A stretch of DNA of 53,034 nt. Source: JANMMJ01 sp964543235 (GTDB taxonomy: Bacteria; Pseudomonadota; Alphaproteobacteria; Rhizobiales; Aestuariivirgaceae). Under the pieces are notes generated by a model that saw only the letters and a program-made list of their open reading frames with translations, was not told the origin of the DNA and searched no databases. Shown here piece by piece: positions 1 through 8,848 of this stretch; the first letter of the stretch is position 1, and every line of letters starts with the position of its first letter. Where the stretch lies: assembly GCA_964543235.1 (NCBI GenBank), contig CAZIXE010000024.1:1-53034 (forward strand). The letters run 5' to 3'. The position numbers and the translations under genes were made by a program.

Positions 1-76
1 AACCTTGCCTGGCACTGGTCAAATCGATGCCTAAAGTGTAAGTTGACCTTGCGATAATCTGGGCCGGAGCAACCTC

Positions 77-1744
77 ATGCGCGTCAGGGATTTGAATGCG
101 GGGCTGAAAGCCCTTGCTGTGGCGGGCAATCATGTGGTCGTTCTCGGCTGGGACATGGCCGAAGCGCAGATGCGGAGCCTCGGAATCCTGGGCTTCTCAA
201 TATCGCGAACCCGCGCTGAGGACGGCGAAGTGATCTGGTTGCCCGGCATGAAGACCTTTGAGTCTGTGGATGAAGTGCCTGATCCCGGTGTCCCGGTGTC
301 CTCGTTCCGTCATCCCCTGCAGACCTTCCAGTGGGCGGACTACAGCGTTTCGCCAGGCAAAACCTATACCTACCGCGTCGTGGCGCGGCATGGCCAGCCG
401 GGCAACCTGCAGGATGGACCGGCCGTGCAAATGACCTTAACAACTCACGTCACCGACATGGGCAAACACGCTGTCTACTTCAACCGCGGCGCTGTTGCTT
501 CGCAGGAATACGCAAGGCGTTTTCTCAATCAGCCTCCCGACATCGTCGGCCAGGCAGCCTATGACTGGCTCTCCCGCGGTCTGATCGAGGGGCTCGAGGC
601 CTTCATCGCAGGCGCCGGTTCCAACTGCGAACTGCGCGGCGCTTTCTTCGAATTCAAGAATGCCAGAATCTATGCGGCCCTCAAGGCAGCCAAGGACCGC
701 GGCACGTCGGTAAAAATTATCTATGATGGCGACTCGCAGCTCGAAAAGAATCTCGAGAATCTGGAAGGCAGCGGCATAAAATCGCTCACCAAGGCGCGCA
801 CGCGCTCCGGTCAGTTCGCCCACAACAAGTTTCTGGTGTTAAGCCACAGCGGTGCGGCCGCGGAGGTCTGGACTGGCTCGACCAATCTCAGCGAGAACGG
901 AATTTTCGGGCATTCCAACAATGCGCATGTTGTCCGCGACAGCCTGGTTGCCGGCGCCTATCGCGATTACTGGGACATTCTCGACCGCGATCGAACGCTG
1001 AAGCCCACGGGCATCGATGTCGAACAGATGAATGCCGCGCCGCCCATTCCCTGGAGCAAGGAGACCGAGGTTATCTTCTCGCCGCGCCGCTCACTCGCGG
1101 CACTGGACTGGTACGCCCAGCTTGCCGACGCAGCCGACAAGCCGCTTTTCGCGACATTCGCCTTCGGGATGGATAAGCGCTTTGTGAAGGTCTACGAGAA
1201 GACGGACGGCGTTCTCCGTTTCGCCCTTATGGAAAAGAAGGGCAACGGCAAGAAATTCAGAGAACAGGCCCGGCAGATCGACAAACTTAGAAAGCTGAAG
1301 AATGTCGTCATCTCGGTCGGCAACAAGGTCGAGACCAACAGCTTCGACCGCTGGCTGGCGGAGATCGACAGGATTACCGATGAGGCACATGTCCTCTATG
1401 TGCACACCAAGTACATGATGATCGATCCGCTGGGCGAGGATCCGGTCGTCATCGTCGGTTCCGCCAATTTCTCCGAAGCCTCGACCAACAAGAATGACGA
1501 GAATATGCTGGTGATCAGGGGTAACAAGGATGTGGCCGACATCTATACGGGCGAGTTCATGCGCCTCTTCTCGCACTACTCTTTTCGTGAGTCTCTGACT
1601 TTCCGGAGGATTGGCGCCCCGACCGACCTGAAACGCAAGTTCCTCAAGGAGGACGTCTCGTGGATCGACGGCGACCGGCCGGGGACGGGATATTTTGTGC
1701 CCGGCGGCGACCGTGCACTGCGGCGGGCGTATTTTTCGGGCTGA
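77..1744 (+). CDS. Phospholipase D-like protein with N-terminal FnIII-like domain
   Basis: 555 residues. The first ~120 residues look like a fibronectin-III-type beta sandwich (SVSPGKTYTYRVVA is typical of an FnIII strand pair). They are followed by two PLD half-domains. The first catalytic motif reads HNKF near residue 250 with GSTN after it, and the second reads HTKYMMID near residue 455 with GSANF. Only the second has the full HxKx4D; in the first the Asp position is Ser. PLD-superfamily proteins hydrolyse or transfer phosphodiesters through a phospho-His intermediate; the substrate here (lipid, nucleic acid or other) cannot be read from sequence. An in-frame stop lies at 44-46, so the ATG at 77 is the only plausible ATG and the protein looks complete. 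No signal peptide is obvious. The gene stands alone and converges on the next one with a 9-bp gap. Confidence 0.85.
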   Translation: MRVRDLNAGLKALAVAGNHVVVLGWDMAEAQMRSLGILGFSISRTRAEDGEVIWLPGMKTFESVDEVPDPGVPVSSFRHPLQTFQWADYSVSPGKTYTYRVVARHGQPGNLQDGPAVQMTLTTHVTDMGKHAVYFNRGAVASQEYARRFLNQPPDIVGQAAYDWLSRGLIEGLEAFIAGAGSNCELRGAFFEFKNARIYAALKAAKDRGTSVKIIYDGDSQLEKNLENLEGSGIKSLTKARTRSGQFAHNKFLVLSHSGAAAEVWTGSTNLSENGIFGHSNNAHVVRDSLVAGAYRDYWDILDRDRTLKPTGIDVEQMNAAPPIPWSKETEVIFSPRRSLAALDWYAQLADAADKPLFATFAFGMDKRFVKVYEKTDGVLRFALMEKKGNGKKFREQARQIDKLRKLKNVVISVGNKVETNSFDRWLAEIDRITDEAHVLYVHTKYMMIDPLGEDPVVIVGSANFSEASTNKNDENMLVIRGNKDVADIYTGEFMRLFSHYSFRESLTFRRIGAPTDLKRKFLKEDVSWIDGDRPGTGYFVPGGDRALRRAYFSG

Positions 1745-1753
1745 CGCGGCAGA

Positions 1754-2251
1754 TCACTCCGGCCCCAGCGCCAGCTCCGCCGGATCGATCAGCAGGAAGC
1801 GGCAGATGGCGGCAACCACCAGATTGTGGTCGTCGCGCTGCGGCGGCCCCGACACCGTGACAGCGCCGATGACTCCCGTACCCCGGATATGGATCGGGAA
1901 GCTGCCGCCATGCGGCGCGTATTCGAGCGGGTCGACGCCCCGTTCGGGGCCCAGCGTTGCCTCCTTCTTGAGGAGATCGCGGCCGAACCCGTAGGAGCTG
2001 CGGAAATAGCGGAGCGTCACATTGCCCTTGCGCCGCACCCACTCGGCATTGTCGGCCGTCGTCCCGGGCATTGCGTAATAGAACAGCGGCCGGCCATGCG
2101 TGCGGATTTCGATGGCAACCGGGGTTCCCCGCTTCAAGGCCTCGTCGCGGATGATGGCGCCGAGCTCCCAGGCGGCATTCTCGTCGAAACTGTCGAACTG
2201 CAGGCGTTGTTCCTGCGCGTTGATCCGGGCGATGTCGTCATCAAGGCTCAT
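1754..2251 (-). CDS. UPF0303 / heme-degrading-domain family protein
   Basis: 165 residues, full length for the UPF0303 (YBR137W-like, DUF336-related) family. Family-like features are the central FYYAMPGTT segment and the Gly-rich GGSFPIHIRGTGVIGAV stretch near the C-terminus. Relatives are small cytosolic alpha/beta proteins related to GlcG/HbpS. Some bind haem, but no enzymatic role is settled, so none is assigned. A strong AGGAGG ribosome-binding site lies 8 bases before the ATG at 2251. It is the last gene of a minus-strand run, 12 bp after the SDR gene. Confidence 0.8.
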   Translation of the reverse strand: MSLDDDIARINAQEQRLQFDSFDENAAWELGAIIRDEALKRGTPVAIEIRTHGRPLFYYAMPGTTADNAEWVRRKGNVTLRYFRSSYGFGRDLLKKEATLGPERGVDPLEYAPHGGSFPIHIRGTGVIGAVTVSGPPQRDDHNLVVAAICRFLLIDPAELALGPE

Positions 2252-2263
2252 GGCCCCACCTCC

Positions 2264-3013
2264 TCACTCCTTGACCCGCAGCACGTCATCGGTCTTCCAG
2301 AACAGATGTGCGCCGCTGTCGAGGGCGAGCATCTGGCCGGTGAGCGCCGGCTGCGCCAGGATATAGCGCACCGTCGCACAGATTTCCTCAGGCGTGACCC
2401 GCCGTGCGAGCAGGGTGAGTTCCGCCTGCAGGGCAAAGTCCGCCTCGCTCATCCGCGCACTGGGCAGCGTCGGGCCGGGCCCGATGGCATTGACCCGAAT
2501 GGCCGGTGCCAGCGCCTGGGCAAGTGTCTGCGTTGCCGTCCACAGCGCCGCCTTGGCGATCGTGTAGGAGAAGAATTTCGGATTGAGCCGCAGGATCCGG
2601 TGGTCGATCAGGTTGATGATGTTGCCCGGGACCTGCGCCGGCAGCTGGCGCGCGAAGGCCTGCGCGAGAAACACCGGCGCGCGCAGATTGACGGCATAAT
2701 GGTGCTCGAAGCTCTCGGCCGTGAAGGTCAGCGGCTCGTCGGGCTCGAACAGCGACGCATTGTTGACGAGGAGTGTCAGGGGGCCGAGCTGTGCCGTGGC
2801 TTCCGCGATGATCCCTGCGGCATCCGGCCGGGCCAGATCGCCGCCGACCACCGCCGCCCGCCGGCCGTGGCGGCGCACCTCTGCGGCCACGGCCTCAGCT
2901 TCCCTCGCAGATGTATGATAGTGGATCGCGACGTCATAGCCCTGCGCTGCCAGGTCCAGCGCAATCGCCCTGCCGATGCGGCGCGACGCACCGGTGACCA
3001 GCGCCGCCTTCAC
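2264..3013 (-). CDS. SDR oxidoreductase of the pteridine reductase / FolM type
   Basis: 249 residues, a short-chain dehydrogenase. The cofactor motif is TGASRRIGRAIA at residues 7-18, and the Arg/Arg pair before IG is typical of NADPH-preferring pteridine reductases (PTR1, FolM). The catalytic YTIAK is near residue 155. Where classical SDRs have a catalytic Ser, this protein reads NLIDHR, with Asp, as in PTR1 (NMVDAM) and FolM. This supports a role in reducing dihydropterins or folates rather than fatty-acid or sugar substrates. The start codon is GTG at 3013, directly abutting the TAA of the cupin gene (3014-3016), so the two are co-transcribed. The precise substrate is inferred. Confidence 0.8.
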   Translation of the reverse strand: MKAALVTGASRRIGRAIALDLAAQGYDVAIHYHTSAREAEAVAAEVRRHGRRAAVVGGDLARPDAAGIIAEATAQLGPLTLLVNNASLFEPDEPLTFTAESFEHHYAVNLRAPVFLAQAFARQLPAQVPGNIINLIDHRILRLNPKFFSYTIAKAALWTATQTLAQALAPAIRVNAIGPGPTLPSARMSEADFALQAELTLLARRVTPEEICATVRYILAQPALTGQMLALDSGAHLFWKTDDVLRVKE

Positions 3014-3376
3014 TTATTTATCCAGCAGGATGACGTAATGCTTGCGCACTTTTTCCACGGTCTCCCAGGTTCCCTTGAAGCCGGACGGGATGATGAATGC
3101 ATCTCCCGCCTTGAGCGTCCATTTCCGGCCCTTGTCATTGGTGATAACCGCTTTGCCGGCGATGAAATGGCAGAATTCCCACTCCTTGTAATCGATGGCA
3201 ACCTTGCCCGGCGTACATTCCCAGATGCCGCAATAGAGCCGGTCCTTCTCGCCGGTGAAATGATTCCACGTTCGGGTCCTGTAGCTGCCCGACAGGCGCT
3301 TCTCGGCCTGACCCAGCTCCACCTTGGGCGCCGTCTTCCCCGTTGACTTCATAACCAGGATGTCTGCCACCGTCAT
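3014..3376 (-). CDS. Small cupin-domain protein (ureidoglycine aminohydrolase-like cupin, DUF861 type)
   Basis: 120 residues, a single beta-barrel cupin. The first cupin segment (YKEWEFCHFIAGKAVIT) and the second (LKAGDAFIIPSGFKGTW) match the EutQ/DUF861 group, including a W-E pair near the barrel mouth. The usual HxH metal ligands of motif 1 are not both present, so metal binding is uncertain. These proteins are widespread in alphaproteobacteria and mostly uncharacterised. The start overlaps the DUF1176 stop as ATGA (3373-3376), which indicates translational coupling. Confidence 0.8.
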   Translation of the reverse strand: MTVADILVMKSTGKTAPKVELGQAEKRLSGSYRTRTWNHFTGEKDRLYCGIWECTPGKVAIDYKEWEFCHFIAGKAVITNDKGRKWTLKAGDAFIIPSGFKGTWETVEKVRKHYVILLDK

Positions 3377-4389
3377 TCTCCTTCATCAGCCTTGTAGATC
3401 ACCGGGTATTCCGGGATATCGCCGGGCGGATCGTCGGCACATTTGCCGCGATAGCGGTATTCGAGGAGCTTGAAGCCGAACCGCCGCCACTGATACTCGG
3501 CCGTGGCCCCGCAATCCCCGAGGCCGCGGAACTTGACCAGCGTCGACAGCACTTTGCTCCCGGGATTGAACTGCTCGTAGCCGATCTCGAAGGTTCCACT
3601 CCAGCCCAGACTCTCGCTGTACTCGGGGAAGGCGAGCGGTTTGAGCCCGTCGCCGTCGCGCAGGAACAGAATCGACGATCCCTGATAGGCGCCCATGAAG
3701 CACGGCACGACATAGAGCGTCTTGCCTTCGCCAAGCACGAAGGACTCAACCTTGAACGCCGCGGGATCGGCTTCTTCGCCAAGCCACTGGCATCCCCTGG
3801 CCGGGCTCGCCTCGAGTATTTCCGCCTTGAACGCGTCCGCCGCCGCGCCCTGCAGCTCCTCTCCCGACTGGGCCAGCGGGTAGGCCACCACGCGCTGCGG
3901 GTAACCGACCCGCGACTGCTGTTCATCCGCCCACAGAATAATGGCGGAAAGCCCCGACAGCGAGAAACTCTCGCTGACGTCCTTGCCTTCCGCCGGGAAG
4001 CTGATGTCGATACGGCTGCCCTTGCGCATGGCTGCGAAGATGCGTGGCAGGGCCTCCTCATCCGCAAAGCCGAACGACGCATCATCATCGAGCGCCATGA
4101 CCTCGGTCGCGGCAATCTCTGCGCCGTCGACCTTCACCACAGGATAAACACCAACGGCAGGCTGTGGCACTTTGCGCGCCACCAGAACGAGGCGCCAGCC
4201 TTCATCGAGCCCGTTGTCGCGCAGGAGCTGCAAGCGGTATCCCTGGCCGCCCCATCCGGCAACCTCGGCCTTACAGTCGAGCTTTTCATTGCAACGTGCA
4301 GACCAGTCCCTGACGGTCTTGGCCGTATCGGCTGCACCGGCAATCGCCGCACCGGCGAGCGCGAACATCAGGGCCATGAGCCATTTCAT
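3373..4389 (-). CDS. DUF1176 periplasmic protein
   Basis: 338 residues. It begins with a clear signal peptide: a short basic start (MKW), a hydrophobic core (LMALMFALAGAAIAG) and an Ala-rich cleavage region near residue 20. The mature protein carries the DUF1176 pattern. An early RDWSARCNEKLDCKA segment with paired Cys is followed by a region containing SFSLSGLSAIILWADEQQSRVG and a C-terminal TAEYQWRRFGFKLLEYRY signature. DUF1176 proteins are predicted periplasmic; their function is unknown. The ATG overlaps the CCA-adding enzyme stop by ATGA at 4386-4389. Confidence 0.85.
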   Translation of the reverse strand: MKWLMALMFALAGAAIAGAADTAKTVRDWSARCNEKLDCKAEVAGWGGQGYRLQLLRDNGLDEGWRLVLVARKVPQPAVGVYPVVKVDGAEIAATEVMALDDDASFGFADEEALPRIFAAMRKGSRIDISFPAEGKDVSESFSLSGLSAIILWADEQQSRVGYPQRVVAYPLAQSGEELQGAAADAFKAEILEASPARGCQWLGEEADPAAFKVESFVLGEGKTLYVVPCFMGAYQGSSILFLRDGDGLKPLAFPEYSESLGWSGTFEIGYEQFNPGSKVLSTLVKFRGLGDCGATAEYQWRRFGFKLLEYRYRGKCADDPPGDIPEYPVIYKADEGE

Positions 4390-5615
4390 GAAATCTGTCC
4401 TTCGCGGGGAACGAAACGGGCAAGAAGCTCATCCTTGTCCGCCCGGAAGTCGGTTGCAATCCACCAGTCTTCGATCTGCCGCAATCTTTCGCCGAGCGCC
4501 GGTCCCGCCGGAATGCCGCGCCGCAGCAGATCACCGCCCTGCACCGGAAATCGCGGAATTGGCCACTGACCGGGCAACTGCAGCAGTGCCTGCCATTCCC
4601 CATTGCCGGCCCGCGCCCGTGATCGCGCCCAGCTGAGGCGTACCGCGTCAGTCCAGTCCTGCACCCCCAGCGCATAGAGCATCGCCCGCCGCTCATTGGG
4701 GCGGAGTGCCGGGCTTACGACAATCTCCTTCGTCATTTGCGCCAGGCGCCTGTTCTCCTCGTTCGACAGTTTCAGTCCTTCCTTGAGTTCATCCGGATAT
4801 TGCGCCAGGAGCGCCAGCCGGCACAACGCATCCGGAACCAGGCCGTTCACTGCATCGACCCGGGCCATATGCGCGAGGGCGGCGAATTGATCAGTATGCG
4901 GAATGATGTGCCGGAGGATGCCCTTTGCCGCCATGATCGACAAAGTCTTGACTGCGCCGGGCGCCACCAGCAGCTTGAACAGTTCGGCGCGGATCCGCTC
5001 GCGCGACAGGTGATCGAGCCCGCGGCGAAATCTGATACAGGCACGCAAGCCCTCACGATCAGGACTGCCGCCGCCATAGCGGGCATGAAAACGGAAGAAC
5101 CGTAGGATGCGCAGGTAATCCTCCCGGATGCGCGCCGCGGGGTCATCGATGAATCTCACCCTCCGGTTCAGAATATCTGTGTAACCATCTACAAAATCAT
5201 AGATTTTTCCCTGGTCGTCGCAATAGAGCGCGTTCATGGTGAAGTCGCGCCGGCGAGCGTCGCTTTCCCAGTCGGAGGTGAAGGCCACGCGCGCCCGGCG
5301 CCCGAAAGTCTCGGTGTCGACGCGCAGCGTCGTGACCTCGTATGGAACGCCGTGATGGGTGAGCGTCACCGTGCCATGGTCGATGCCTGTCGGATGCACC
5401 CCGAGTCCCGCGGCCTTGCCTGCCGCCATGATCTCATCCGGCTTCAGCGTGGTCGCGACGTCGATGTCGGCGACGGCTTCGCCGAGCAGCGCGTTGCGCA
5501 CCGCACCGCCTGCCACCCGCGCCTCGCCGCCGGCACTTGCAATGGCCCGGAACACGCATTGCAGGCCGGGCGCCTTGAGCCAGTCCGTATCGGCAAGTGA
5601 CGGCAGCGCGGTCAT
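4386..5615 (-). CDS. cca: CCA tRNA nucleotidyltransferase / poly(A) polymerase family
   Basis: 409 residues. The N-terminal class II nucleotidyltransferase head has GGAVRN at about residues 36-41 and the DID metal-binding pair at 50-52. RRRDFTMNAL follows, typical of tRNA CCA-adding enzymes, then FVDGYTDILNRRVRFI and the RIREDYLRILRFFRFHARYG neck. The enzyme adds or repairs the 3' CCA of tRNA in the cytosol. The alphaproteobacterial type lacks the C-terminal HD domain, consistent with this length. The start overlaps the Nudix stop by ATGA (5612-5615), and the downstream DUF1176 gene overlaps its own stop. The Nudix-CCA order is conserved in many Hyphomicrobiales. Confidence 0.92.
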   Translation of the reverse strand: MTALPSLADTDWLKAPGLQCVFRAIASAGGEARVAGGAVRNALLGEAVADIDVATTLKPDEIMAAGKAAGLGVHPTGIDHGTVTLTHHGVPYEVTTLRVDTETFGRRARVAFTSDWESDARRRDFTMNALYCDDQGKIYDFVDGYTDILNRRVRFIDDPAARIREDYLRILRFFRFHARYGGGSPDREGLRACIRFRRGLDHLSRERIRAELFKLLVAPGAVKTLSIMAAKGILRHIIPHTDQFAALAHMARVDAVNGLVPDALCRLALLAQYPDELKEGLKLSNEENRRLAQMTKEIVVSPALRPNERRAMLYALGVQDWTDAVRLSWARSRARAGNGEWQALLQLPGQWPIPRFPVQGGDLLRRGIPAGPALGERLRQIEDWWIATDFRADKDELLARFVPREGQIS

Positions 5616-6241
5616 GGCTCGGCGTAGAGCCTGTCGTAGAGATTCTTGATCATGCCGGCCGTGGCGCCCCAGATGTAGCGATCGTGATAGGGCATGGCGT
5701 AGTAGAACCGTTCCCGGCCTTGCCAGAGCCGGCTGTGCCGCTGGTGATTGCCGGGCGACATCAGGAAGCGCAACGGCACCTCGAAGACATCCACCACTTC
5801 GTTGGGCTCCGGGGCCAGCGCGAAACCGGGCTGCACCAGCGCCACCACCGGCACGACGTGATAGGCGGTTCCCGTGAGGTAGCCATCGAGAAAGCCCACC
5901 GGTTCGACGAAGTCGCGCGACAGGCCGGTTTCCTCCTCGGCCTCGCGCAGCGCCGCCGCCACGACATTCGCATCGGCGGCATCGATCTTGCCGCCGGGAA
6001 ACGCCACCTGCCCCGAATGGCTCTTGAGATGTGCGGTGCGTTGAGTGAGGAGCAGCGTGAGCTCGGGCTCGCGCCGCACCACCGGCACCAGCACCGCTGC
6101 CTCGCGCGGCCGGACATTGTCCGGGATGATCCTCGATTGCGGGTTGAGGTCATCGTCGCTGCGCGCGTGCAGTTCCGGCGGAACGGCAAGCAGCCGCTGC
6201 CGTGCCAGCAACCGGAACTCGGCTTCGTCGAAAGCGAACAT
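5612..6241 (-). CDS. Nudix hydrolase, CoA pyrophosphatase (NudL-like)
   Basis: 209 residues from the chosen ATG at 6241. A longer frame exists upstream, but it would run inside the DUF1285 gene. The chosen ATG overlaps the DUF1285 stop as TGATG. The Nudix box (GGKIDAADANVVAAALREAE followed by EETGL) has the DxxD variant typical of CoA pyrophosphatases, and the preceding SHSGQVAFPGG is the CoA-type signature. Expected reaction: CoA or an oxidised CoA to phosphopantetheine plus 3',5'-ADP. The protein is probably cytosolic and co-expressed with the CCA enzyme. Confidence 0.87.
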   Translation of the reverse strand: MFAFDEAEFRLLARQRLLAVPPELHARSDDDLNPQSRIIPDNVRPREAAVLVPVVRREPELTLLLTQRTAHLKSHSGQVAFPGGKIDAADANVVAAALREAEEETGLSRDFVEPVGFLDGYLTGTAYHVVPVVALVQPGFALAPEPNEVVDVFEVPLRFLMSPGNHQRHSRLWQGRERFYYAMPYHDRYIWGATAGMIKNLYDRLYAEP

Positions 6242-6846
6242 CAGGCCTCGTAGCCGATCTCGGCTGCCGGCTTCATGCGCCAGAACCGGCCCGACGACCA
6301 CACGCCGAACCAGCCATCGACGACCGTACCGGCCGCCACAAGGTCATAGAACAGTGCCCGCGCCACCAACGCTTCAAGCCGGCCGCGCACCAGGACATAA
6401 GGCTTGAGACCGCCGGTCCCCGCTTCGTCCTCCACCCGCAGCGGATGCTCGGCGTCGAGAGTCACATGGTCATCGGCATTGGTTTCAAAGGCGATGACTT
6501 GACCCCTGCCACTGCCCGCAACCTGCATCCGGATGGCAACGAAGGCCGCATCTTCGACCGTGATTCCGCATTTCTCGACGGGCGTGACGAGATAGTATTT
6601 GCCATCCTCGTCGCGCCGCAGCACCGAGGCGAACAGCTTCATGAGCGGTTTCCGCCCGATCGGCGAGTTCATGTAATACCAGGTCCCGTCCGGCGCGATA
6701 CGCATGTCGATGTCGCCGCAGAATGGCGGATTCCACCGGTCAACCGGCGGCAGGCGCCCCGCAGCAGCGATATCCTGCAAGCCCCGCAAGGGGTTAGTCG
6801 TATCCCGCGGCTCGCCGCTGTTATGCCTCAGTGTCGTCATTGTCAT
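6241..6846 (-). CDS. DUF1285 domain protein
   Basis: 201 residues. Matches the DUF1285 family along its length: PPVDRWNPPFCGDIDMRIAPDG near the N-terminus, then TWYYMNSPIGRKPLMKLFASVLR and KYYLVTPVEKCGI. Relatives in alphaproteobacteria commonly sit upstream of the Nudix-CCA pair, as here. Function is unknown. It is the first gene of the minus-strand run down to 1754. A second ATG at 6840 would remove only two residues. The 93-bp gap to the divergent MoxR gene must hold promoters for both directions. Confidence 0.85.
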   Translation of the reverse strand: MTMTTLRHNSGEPRDTTNPLRGLQDIAAAGRLPPVDRWNPPFCGDIDMRIAPDGTWYYMNSPIGRKPLMKLFASVLRRDEDGKYYLVTPVEKCGITVEDAAFVAIRMQVAGSGRGQVIAFETNADDHVTLDAEHPLRVEDEAGTGGLKPYVLVRGRLEALVARALFYDLVAAGTVVDGWFGVWSSGRFWRMKPAAEIGYEA

Positions 6847-6939
6847 TCACGAGGATGTCATTAACGACTATCCTGTTTACTGGGACAGATTCGGTCCGCT
6901 GCCATTATTGCGACAGACGGCCAAACTATAGTGAGCCAT

Positions 6940-7938
6940 ATGGCAATCATCAACGAAGCAGACAAACACATTGTGGGCGAACTGGAAAAGACCGGCGCCC
7001 GCCTCGAGAAAGTTCGCGAATCGATCGGCAAGGTGATCTTCGGCCAGAGTGAAGTCATTGACCTCGCGCTGACCGCAGTGCTGGCCGGTGGCCATGCGCT
7101 GCTGGTCGGCGCCCCCGGCCTTGCCAAGACCAAGCTCGCCATCACGCTCGGCAAGGTGCTCGGTCTCGAGGAGAAACGCATCCAGTTCACCCCTGACCTG
7201 ATGCCGGCCGACATCCTGGGTTCGGAAGTGCTCGATGAGAGCGAGACCGGCCACCGCCTGTTCCGTTTCGTGCCGGGCCCCGTCTTCTGTCAGCTGTTGA
7301 TGGCTGATGAAATCAACCGCGCCAGCCCGCGGACCCAGTCGGCACTGCTGCAGGCCATGCAGGAGCACCACGTCACCGTGGCCGGCGTGCGCCACGATCT
7401 GCCGCGGCCGTTCCATGTTCTGGCGACCCAGAACCCCATCGAACAGGAAGGCACCTACCCCCTGCCGGAAGCGCAGCTCGACCGCTTCCTGCTCGAAATC
7501 GATGTGCCCTATCCTGGCCTCGAAGCCGAACGCCGCATGCTGTTCGCGACCACCGGCACCATGGAGGCCGAAGCTGATTCGATCCTGACCACCGCCGAAC
7601 TGCTGCATATTCAGCATCTCGTGCGCCTCATTCCGGTGGGCGAGCAGGTGGCTGATGCCATCCTCAGGATTGTCCGCGGCGGCCGGCCCGGTCCCGAAGC
7701 ATCGCAATTCGTGAACACCAATATCGCCTGGGGACCCTCGCCGCGCGCCAGCCAGGCACTCATGCTCGGCGCCCGCGCGCGGGCCTTGCTGGGCGGCAGG
7801 CTCTCGCCGTCGGTGGACGATGTGCTGGCCCTGGCCGGGCCGGTATTCCGCCATCGCATGGCCTTGACCTATACGGCACGAGCGGAGGGGCAAACCATGG
7901 ACACTGTGATCTCGCATCTGAAATCCCTGATCGCCTGA
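6940..7938 (+). CDS. MoxR-family AAA+ ATPase
   Basis: 332 residues from ATG 6940; an in-frame GTG lies 9 bases upstream but has no ribosome-binding site. Walker A is GAPGLAKT (residues 57-64), Walker B is LLMADEIN (119-126, D123 E124), and the following sensor region is ATQNPIEQEGTYPLPEAQLDRF. This is the standard MoxR signature. MoxR ATPases are thought to act as chaperones that assemble or activate partner complexes together with DUF58 and VWA proteins. It heads a four-gene plus-strand operon, and the DUF58 gene starts 2 bp after its stop. Confidence 0.9.
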   Translation: MAIINEADKHIVGELEKTGARLEKVRESIGKVIFGQSEVIDLALTAVLAGGHALLVGAPGLAKTKLAITLGKVLGLEEKRIQFTPDLMPADILGSEVLDESETGHRLFRFVPGPVFCQLLMADEINRASPRTQSALLQAMQEHHVTVAGVRHDLPRPFHVLATQNPIEQEGTYPLPEAQLDRFLLEIDVPYPGLEAERRMLFATTGTMEAEADSILTTAELLHIQHLVRLIPVGEQVADAILRIVRGGRPGPEASQFVNTNIAWGPSPRASQALMLGARARALLGGRLSPSVDDVLALAGPVFRHRMALTYTARAEGQTMDTVISHLKSLIA

Positions 7939-7939
7939 A

Positions 7940-8845
7940 ATGCGAGCCTATCCGGCGCTGCAGCTCACCGACCGCGCGGAGTATACGTCGCGCGCCCTGC
8001 CGCCGCTGCTTGTCGAAGCCCAGCGAATTGCGGCGACCGTGATCCTCGGCGTCCATGGCCGCAAGCGCTCGGGCCCCGGTGAGACCTTCTGGCAGTACCG
8101 CCCCTACAGCTTCGGTGATGCCACCCAGCGCATCGACTGGCACAAATCGGCGCGCTCCGACCGCGTCTTCATCCGCGAGACGGAATGGGAAGCTGCCAAC
8201 ACCCTCTGGCTGTGGACCTCTTCCTCGCCGTCCATGAGCTTCCGCTCGCATCTCTCCGGCACCACCAAGTCCGAGCGCGCCGATCTTATAGCCCTGGCCC
8301 TGGCCTGCCTTGCCATTCGCGCCCACGAGCGTGTCGCCGCCCTCGACGCGCCGCACGCGCCCGGCCACGCCAAGCCTGCCGTTGTCCGCATTGCCCAGTG
8401 GCTGCTCGACCGCCCGCCGACCGGCAATCTGCCGCTCAACACCAGGCTCAAGCGGTTTGCCACGGTGGTGCTGATCTCCGACTTCTACGATACGCCCGAT
8501 GCCATCGCCCATGCCGCCACCGCCATCGCCTCCCAGGGGGTCAGCGGCCACCTCGTCCAGATCGTCGACCCCGCCGAGGAGACTCTGCCCTATACCGGCC
8601 GCGTCGAGTTCCAGGACATCGCCGGTGGCCCGCTGAAGTTCGTGGCCGGCAAGACCGAAACATTGCGCGAGGCCTATCAGGAGAAGTTCCTGAGCCAGCG
8701 CGAAGCGGTGCGCGACCTGGCCCGGCGGCTGGGCTGGTCCTTTGCGGTACACCGCACCGACCAGCCGCCGGTGAATCTTCTGCTCGCCCTGCACGGGCTG
8801 ATCGGTGGCGACAAGAGCCGGGTTGCCGCGCAGGGCTCGCGCTGA
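7940..8845 (+). CDS. DUF58 domain protein (MoxR partner)
   Basis: 301 residues, soluble. It carries the DUF58 signature RPYSFGDATQRIDWHKSAR at about residues 54-72, followed by a VWA-like fold starting with ANTLWLWTSSSPSM. DUF58 proteins nearly always accompany MoxR ATPases and are thought to form part of the same envelope-related assembly. The gene lies between the moxR-like and DUF4159 genes with 1- and 3-base gaps. Confidence 0.9.
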   Translation: MRAYPALQLTDRAEYTSRALPPLLVEAQRIAATVILGVHGRKRSGPGETFWQYRPYSFGDATQRIDWHKSARSDRVFIRETEWEAANTLWLWTSSSPSMSFRSHLSGTTKSERADLIALALACLAIRAHERVAALDAPHAPGHAKPAVVRIAQWLLDRPPTGNLPLNTRLKRFATVVLISDFYDTPDAIAHAATAIASQGVSGHLVQIVDPAEETLPYTGRVEFQDIAGGPLKFVAGKTETLREAYQEKFLSQREAVRDLARRLGWSFAVHRTDQPPVNLLLALHGLIGGDKSRVAAQGSR

Positions 8846-8848
8846 GCG

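Noticed and set aside
1826..3346. Long plus-strand open frame (506 codons) opposite the UPF0303, SDR and cupin genes
   Set aside because: It is antisense to three genes with clear family motifs and has no recognisable domain; long antisense frames are common in this high-GC DNA.
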